Made by a program: the position numbers and the translations under genes. A stretch of DNA of 64,000 nt, taken from the NCBI RefSeq assembly GCF_000013985.1, contig NC_008048.1:744001-808000 (forward strand), given 5' to 3'. Below the pieces are notes generated by a model that saw nothing but the letters and a program-made list of their open reading frames with translations, ran no database searches and was not told the DNA's origin. Positions within the stretch are counted from its first letter, which is position 1, and each line of letters begins with the position of its first letter. Source of the DNA: Sphingopyxis alaskensis RB2256 (GTDB lineage: Bacteria; Pseudomonadota; Alphaproteobacteria; Sphingomonadales; Sphingomonadaceae). This document shows, piece after piece, positions 59,907-64,000 of the stretch.

Positions 59907-62303
59907 ATGACGCAATCCTATCCCCTTCTGCCGCTGCGTGACATCGTCGTTTTCCCGCACATGATCGTGCCGCTGTTCGTCGGTCGCGACCGTTCGGTGG
60001 CCGCGCTCGAAGCCGCGATGGAGGCGGGCAAGGAGATATTCCTCGTCGCCCAGCTCGATCCGGGCGAGGACGATCCGCAGCGCGACGACCTTTACGACGT
60101 CGGCGTGATCGCGACGGTGCTCCAGTTGCTCAAGCTGCCCGACGGCACCGTTCGCGTGCTCGTCGAGGGCAAGGAACGCGCGAAGCTCCTGGCGCTCACC
60201 GACGAGGACAGGGCGGTGATGGCGAGCGTCAAGCCGATCGCCGACACCGTCGACGACAGCGTCGATACTGCGGCGCTGATGCGCTCGGTCGTCGACCAGT
60301 TCGAAAATTATGCCAAGCTCAACAAGAAGATGCCCGCCGAAACCGCGGTGCAGCTGTCCCAGATCGACGACGCCTCGCGCCTCGCCGATTCGGTTGCCGG
60401 CAATCTCAACATCAAGGTTGCCGACAAACAGGCTTTGCTCGTCGAGGATGCGCCGTCGAAGCGGCTCGAAATGGTGTTCGCCTTCATGGAAGGCGAGCTC
60501 GGCGTGCTGCAGGTCGAAAAGAAGATCCGCGGCCGCGTGAAGCGCCAGATGGAAAAGAGCCAGCGCGAATACTACCTCAACGAACAGTTGAAGGCGATCC
60601 AGCGCGAACTCGGCAACGACAATGGCGAAGGCGGCGACGACCTTGCTGAACTGCAACTCAAGATCGACAGCCTCAAAATGTCGAAGGAGGCCAGGGCCAA
60701 GGCGAATGCCGAGCTGAAAAAGCTGCGCGCGATGGCGCCCATGTCGGCCGAGGCGACGGTGGTGCGCAACTATCTCGACACGCTGATCGGCCTGCCGTGG
60801 GGCAAGAAATCGAAGCTCAAGAAGGATATCGCCAAGGCGCAGGCGATCCTCGACGACGACCATTATGCGCTGGAGAAGGTCAAGGACCGGATCGTCGAAT
60901 ATCTCGCGGTGCAGGCGCGCACCAACAAGCTGAAAGGCCCGATCCTCTGCCTCGTCGGCCCGCCGGGCGTCGGCAAGACTTCGCTCGGCCGTTCGATCGC
61001 GAAGGCGACGGGCCGCGAGTTCGTGCGCCAGTCGTTGGGCGGCGTGCGCGACGAAGCCGAGATCCGCGGCCACCGCCGCACCTACATCGGTTCGCTGCCG
61101 GGCAAGATCGTGACCAATCTCAAAAAGGCGGGCACGATGAACCCGCTGTTCCTGCTCGACGAGATCGACAAGCTGGGGCAGGATTTCCGCGGCGATCCGG
61201 CGTCGGCGCTGCTCGAAGTGCTCGACCCCGAACAGAATGCGAAGTTCCAGGATCATTATCTGGAAATCGACGTCGACCTTAGCGACATCATGTTCGTGAC
61301 GACGGCGAACTCGCTCAACCTGCCGCAGCCGCTGCTCGACCGCATGGAGATCATCCGGCTCGAAGGCTATACCGAGGATGAGAAGGTCGAGATCGCGAAG
61401 CGCCACCTGATCGCCAAGCAGGTCGAGGCGCACGGGCTCAAGGATGGCGAGTTCGAACTGACCGAGGACGGTCTGCGCGATCTCATCCGCTATTACACGC
61501 GCGAGGCGGGCGTCCGCACGCTCGAGCGCGAGATAGCGCGTCTTGCGCGCAAGGCGCTGCGCAAGATACTCGAGGGCAAGGCGGAAAGCGTGACGATCAC
61601 GCCCGAAAACCTGTCCGACTTTTCGGGCGTGCGGAAGTATAGGCACGGCATCAGCGATCTCGAGGATCAGGTCGGCGCCGTGACCGGCCTTGCCTGGACC
61701 GAGGTCGGCGGCGAATTGCTGACGATCGAGGCGGTCACCGCATCGGGCAAGGGGCAGGTCAAGACGACCGGCAAGCTCGGCGAAGTGATGACCGAGTCGG
61801 TGCAGGCCGCATTGTCCTTCGTCAAAGCACGCGCGCCCGCCTATGGCATCAAGCCCAGCCTGTTCGCGCGCAAGGACATCCACATCCACCTGCCCGAAGG
61901 CGCGGTACCCAAGGACGGGCCTTCGGCGGGCGTCGGCATGGTCACCGCGATGATCTCGACGCTCACCGGCATCGCCGTGCGCAAGGATGTCGCGATGACC
62001 GGCGAGGTCACACTGCGCGGCCGCGTGCTCGCGATCGGCGGACTCAAGGAAAAGCTGCTTGCCGCGCTTCGCGGGGGCATCAAGACGGTGCTGATCCCCG
62101 AGGAGAATGAAAAGGATCTCGTGGAAATCCCGGCGAACATAACGAGCGGGCTCAAAATCATTCCGGTCAGCCACGTCGACCAGGTGCTTGCCGAAGCGCT
62201 CGTTTCGCCGGTCGAACCGATCGAATGGACCGAGGCGGACGAGCTTGCCGCCTCGCCGCCGATCGGCGTCGGCAGCGATCCCGAAAGCGCGATTCGCCAC
62301 TGA
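59907..62303 (+). CDS. lon: ATP-dependent protease Lon
   Basis: A 798-residue AAA+ serine protease. The N-terminal LON domain begins [27 protein letters not shown]; the ATPase has Walker [12 protein letters not shown] and Walker [11 protein letters not shown]; the protease domain has the catalytic serine in [11 protein letters not shown] and a lysine about 40 residues later. The ATG at 59907 follows GAGGAG at five bases; a longer in-frame reading from 59820 is rejected. It precedes the HU gene, a common neighbour in proteobacteria. Confidence 0.98.
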   Translation: MTQSYPLLPLRDIVVFPHMIVPLFVGRDRSVAALEAAMEAGKEIFLVAQLDPGEDDPQRDDLYDVGVIATVLQLLKLPDGTVRVLVEGKERAKLLALTDEDRAVMASVKPIADTVDDSVDTAALMRSVVDQFENYAKLNKKMPAETAVQLSQIDDASRLADSVAGNLNIKVADKQALLVEDAPSKRLEMVFAFMEGELGVLQVEKKIRGRVKRQMEKSQREYYLNEQLKAIQRELGNDNGEGGDDLAELQLKIDSLKMSKEARAKANAELKKLRAMAPMSAEATVVRNYLDTLIGLPWGKKSKLKKDIAKAQAILDDDHYALEKVKDRIVEYLAVQARTNKLKGPILCLVGPPGVGKTSLGRSIAKATGREFVRQSLGGVRDEAEIRGHRRTYIGSLPGKIVTNLKKAGTMNPLFLLDEIDKLGQDFRGDPASALLEVLDPEQNAKFQDHYLEIDVDLSDIMFVTTANSLNLPQPLLDRMEIIRLEGYTEDEKVEIAKRHLIAKQVEAHGLKDGEFELTEDGLRDLIRYYTREAGVRTLEREIARLARKALRKILEGKAESVTITPENLSDFSGVRKYRHGISDLEDQVGAVTGLAWTEVGGELLTIEAVTASGKGQVKTTGKLGEVMTESVQAALSFVKARAPAYGIKPSLFARKDIHIHLPEGAVPKDGPSAGVGMVTAMISTLTGIAVRKDVAMTGEVTLRGRVLAIGGLKEKLLAALRGGIKTVLIPEENEKDLVEIPANITSGLKIIPVSHVDQVLAEALVSPVEPIEWTEADELAASPPIGVGSDPESAIRH

Positions 62304-62382
62304 GTCGCCCGCAGCGGACGGTTATTCGCCCCAGCTTCGTCGCAAAATCGGCGTTTCGGGGGGATTTTCTCCCTTTTTTGCT

Positions 62383-62411
62383 TTGACAAGCCGGGGGCAA
62401 ACATCGTTAGT
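62383..62411 (+). promoter_or_regulatory. Possible promoter of the HU gene
   Basis: TTGACA (62383-62388), a consensus -35 element, is followed after 17 bases by GTTAGT (62406-62411), a weak -10. It lies 60 nt before the HU start codon. The preceding T-rich stretch (TTTTCTCCCTTTTTT) may mark the end of the lon transcript. Confidence 0.45.
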
Positions 62412-62470
62412 GACGCGCCATGGCTTCGGGCCATGAGAATCATCCAACCAAATGCAGGGGTTCCTTAGGC

Positions 62471-62743
62471 ATGAACAAACAAGACCTGATCGCCGCCGTC
62501 GCCGATTCGAGCGGCCTGACCAAGGGTGATGCCAGCAAGGCCGTCGAGGCCGTCTTCGACGCGATCACGGGCGCGCTGAAGAAGGGCGGCGAAGTCCGTC
62601 TCGTCGGCTTCGGCACCTTCGCGGTCAGCAAGCGCAAGGCATCGACCGGTCGCAACCCGCGCACCGGCGAAACGATGACCATCGCGGCGTCGAACCAGCC
62701 GAAGTTCAAGGCCGGCAAGGCCCTCAAGGACGCCGTCAACTAA
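62471..62743 (+). CDS. hupB: DNA-binding protein HU
   Basis: A 90-residue HU-family architectural protein with the N terminus MNKQDLIAAVADSSGLTKGD, GEVRLVGFGTFAV and the DNA-intercalating arm TGRNPRTGETMTI. The ATG at 62471 is preferred to upstream in-frame sequence by homology. It is followed after 30 nt by an intrinsic terminator. Confidence 0.97.
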   Translation: MNKQDLIAAVADSSGLTKGDASKAVEAVFDAITGALKKGGEVRLVGFGTFAVSKRKASTGRNPRTGETMTIAASNQPKFKAGKALKDAVN

Positions 62744-62773
62744 GGTCGGCGGCCCTCTTGCTGAAGAACAACT

Positions 62774-62803
62774 CGGGCCGTGGCGCAAGCTGCGGCCCGT
62801 TTT
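62774..62803 (+). terminator. Intrinsic terminator after the HU gene
   Basis: CGGGCCG (62774-62780) and CGGCCCG (62793-62799) form the main stem around GGCGCAAGC-type inner pairs, followed by TTTT (62800-62803). Confidence 0.78.
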
Positions 62804-62924
62804 GCATTGGAGTCCACCCGACTCTCCCGACCGGATTTTCGGGCAAATGGGCGTTGCAATCGCCGCGCCAGCGGCTATGGACGTCCGGCTTTCGGATGGC
62901 GGGCCCTCGGGTCCGAGCCGGGAC

Positions 62925-62999
62925 GGGCGCGTAGCTCAGCGGTAGAGCACACCCTTCACACGGGTGGGGTCACAGGTTCAATCCCTGTCGCGCCCACCA
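62925..62999 (+). tRNA. tRNA-Val (anticodon CAC)
   Basis: Acceptor GGGCGCG pairs with CGCGCCC, followed by discriminator A and encoded CCA (62997-62999). The anticodon stem CACCC/GGGTG encloses TTCACAC, giving CAC. The T arm ACAGG-TTCAATC-CCTGT is perfect. Confidence 0.97.
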
Positions 63000-63097
63000 T
63001 GGCCCCGGCGCCATGGCAAAGTCGGTTCCGATACCCGAACCGCGGATGACGCGGCCATTCATCGGCTATTCAATGCTTTCGCGTTAGAGACACGGCC

Positions 63098-63406
63098 ATG
63101 TTCCGCACCCTGACCCTTCCGCTTTGCTCCGCGCTGCTGCTTTCGATGGCTGCGCCGGCGGTCGCGCGCGGCGATCGCGACCATGAACATCTGCGCGAAG
63201 CGGCGGCGCAGGGGCAGGTCGTGCCGCTGGGCAAGCTGATCGCCGAAGTCCGCTCGCGCCCGCCGTACAGCGACATGACCTATCTCGGTGGGCCGCAGTT
63301 CGACGCGGGGCGGATGATCTACAAGCTCAAGTTCATGGACGGCAGCCAGGTTGTCGTCGTCTATGTCGATGCGCGCACCGGCCGGATCGTCGGCCGCAAT
63401 CCCTGA
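63098..63406 (+). CDS. PepSY-like exported protein
   Basis: A 102-residue protein with a signal peptide (cleavage after VARG, about residue 24). The mature part has HLREAAAQGQVVPLGKLIAEVRSR and a C-terminal VVVVYVDARTGRIVG, which matches the PepSY domain pattern. Such genes are often next to response-regulator and kinase genes and may modulate the sensor in the periplasm. It lies 116 nt before the response regulator at 63523. Confidence 0.8.
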   Translation: MFRTLTLPLCSALLLSMAAPAVARGDRDHEHLREAAAQGQVVPLGKLIAEVRSRPPYSDMTYLGGPQFDAGRMIYKLKFMDGSQVVVVYVDARTGRIVGRNP

Positions 63407-63522
63407 CATCAGAGCCAGGCCGTACCGACGCGCAACCAATTTTTTGCGATGAACGTGCGGACTTGATACACAGTCGAAACATGCCACCGGCACCAGTCGG
63501 CGGGCCAAGGAAAGGCGCCTGA

Positions 63523-64000
63523 ATGCGGATCTTGATTGTCGAAGACGAACCCACGCTGGGGCCGCAGCTCAAAGCGACGCTGGAGGGGGCGGGCTATGCC
63601 GTCGACCTCGCGACCGATGGCGAGGACGGGCATTTTCTTGGCTCGACCGAAACCTATGACGCTGCGATTCTCGACCTCGGCCTCCCCGAAATCGACGGAT
63701 TGACCGTGCTCGACCGTTGGCGGCGCGAAAAGCGCAACTTTCCGGTTCTCGTGCTGACGGCGCGCGACAGCTGGTCGGACAAGGTGGCGGGGCTCGACGC
63801 CGGTGCCGACGACTATCTCGCCAAACCCTTCCAGACCGAGGAACTGATCGCCCGCCTGCGCGCGCTGATCCGCCGCGCGTCGGGCAATGCGTCGAGCGAA
63901 CTCACCGCGGGCGATGTCCGGCTCGATACACGATCGGGCCGCGTCACCCTCGCCGGCGAGCCGGTGAAGCTCACCGCGCAGGAATATAAGCTCCTCTCCT
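63523..64000 (+). CDS. OmpR-family response regulator (truncated by window end)
   Basis: The receiver domain is complete: acidic residues in VEDEP, phosphoacceptor D51 in ILDLGLP, threonine in VLTARD and lysine in LAKPF. The winged-helix domain begins (VKLTAQEYKLLS) and is cut off by the end of the window after about 159 residues. The start at 63523 follows AAAGG. A kinase gene probably follows. With the PepSY-like gene it resembles QseB/PhoP-type systems. Confidence 0.92.
   Translation, partial: MRILIVEDEPTLGPQLKATLEGAGYAVDLATDGEDGHFLGSTETYDAAILDLGLPEIDGLTVLDRWRREKRNFPVLVLTARDSWSDKVAGLDAGADDYLAKPFQTEELIARLRALIRRASGNASSELTAGDVRLDTRSGRVTLAGEPVKLTAQEYKLLS

Noticed and set aside
59832-62300. 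An 822-codon open frame antisense to lon
   Set aside because: It mirrors lon codon for codon, has no recognisable domain, and its composition (Arg/Asp/Leu-rich) is that expected from the reverse strand of a high-GC gene.

Overview
The window reads as a chromosomal segment of a sphingomonad alphaproteobacterium, most like Sphingopyxis. The reasons are high-GC DNA, many GTG/TTG starts with GTGA/ATGA stop-start overlaps, a TonB-dependent receptor with a neighbouring tryptophan-halogenase-like gene, alphaproteobacterial families (UPF0262, DUF2849, DUF934 next to cysI), and dense intergenic palindromes. The genus is an inference from style and was not checked by a search.

Region 1 (1-17400) is a catabolic locus, visibly more AT-rich than the rest, for a galactose-containing polysaccharide. 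It holds two GH43 glycosidases (one secreted, one apparently cytosolic), a TonB-dependent receptor, a flavin-dependent halogenase homologue, an ABC sugar importer (ATPase, two permeases, lipoprotein binding protein), a PhyH-type dioxygenase, and a FadR-type GntR regulator. It also holds every step of the De Ley-Doudoroff route: sugar 1-dehydrogenase, aldonolactonase, galactonate dehydratase (dgoD), KDGal kinase (dgoK) and KDPGal aldolase (dgoA). An AT-rich motif, ATTTATAT(T/G)AT(C/T/A), occurs once in each of the four regulatory intergenic regions. In two of them it lies inside a 17-nt promoter spacer, so I propose it as the operator of the locus regulator.

Region 2 (17678-31175) is mostly core: prfC, dinB, tRNA-Gly, an EF-hand/His-rich secreted protein next to an OmpR/EnvZ-type two-component pair, a thioesterase, a saccharopine-dehydrogenase-like protein, dcd, cdd, a degenerate GH25 protein, UPF0262 and dnaB. 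A 268-bp MITE-like element with perfect 33-bp terminal inverted repeats sits between a secreted protein gene and dinB and supplies the stop codons of both. A GIY-YIG gene sits between perfect inverted copies of a 28-bp palindrome.

Region 3 (31176-47403) carries an assimilatory sulfate reduction/siroheme operon (cobA-type methyltransferase, DUF2849, cysI, DUF934, cysH), in which two palindromic repeats are translated within coding sequence. It then has astD, an alpha/beta hydrolase plus glycosyltransferase pair, an NMO-like flavoprotein, a 2-hydroxyacid dehydrogenase, small secreted proteins, a thiolase divergent from an aldehyde dehydrogenase, and an AI-2E-type permease.

Region 4 (47522-64000) has tRNA-Leu followed by copAB, rpsD, chorismate mutase, an rpiB-glyA-(small membrane protein)-nrdR-trmJ operon, a cysteine desulfurase plus ferredoxin pair, the SRP RNA, dnaX-ybaB, lon, the HU gene, tRNA-Val, a PepSY-like protein, and a response regulator cut by the window end. 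No rRNA, CRISPR array, prophage or intact insertion sequence was seen. The best leads are the shared operator of the galactose locus, a direct-repeat box shared by two secreted metal-stress-like genes, the MITE, the palindrome-flanked GIY-YIG gene, and repeats that have become coding sequence.
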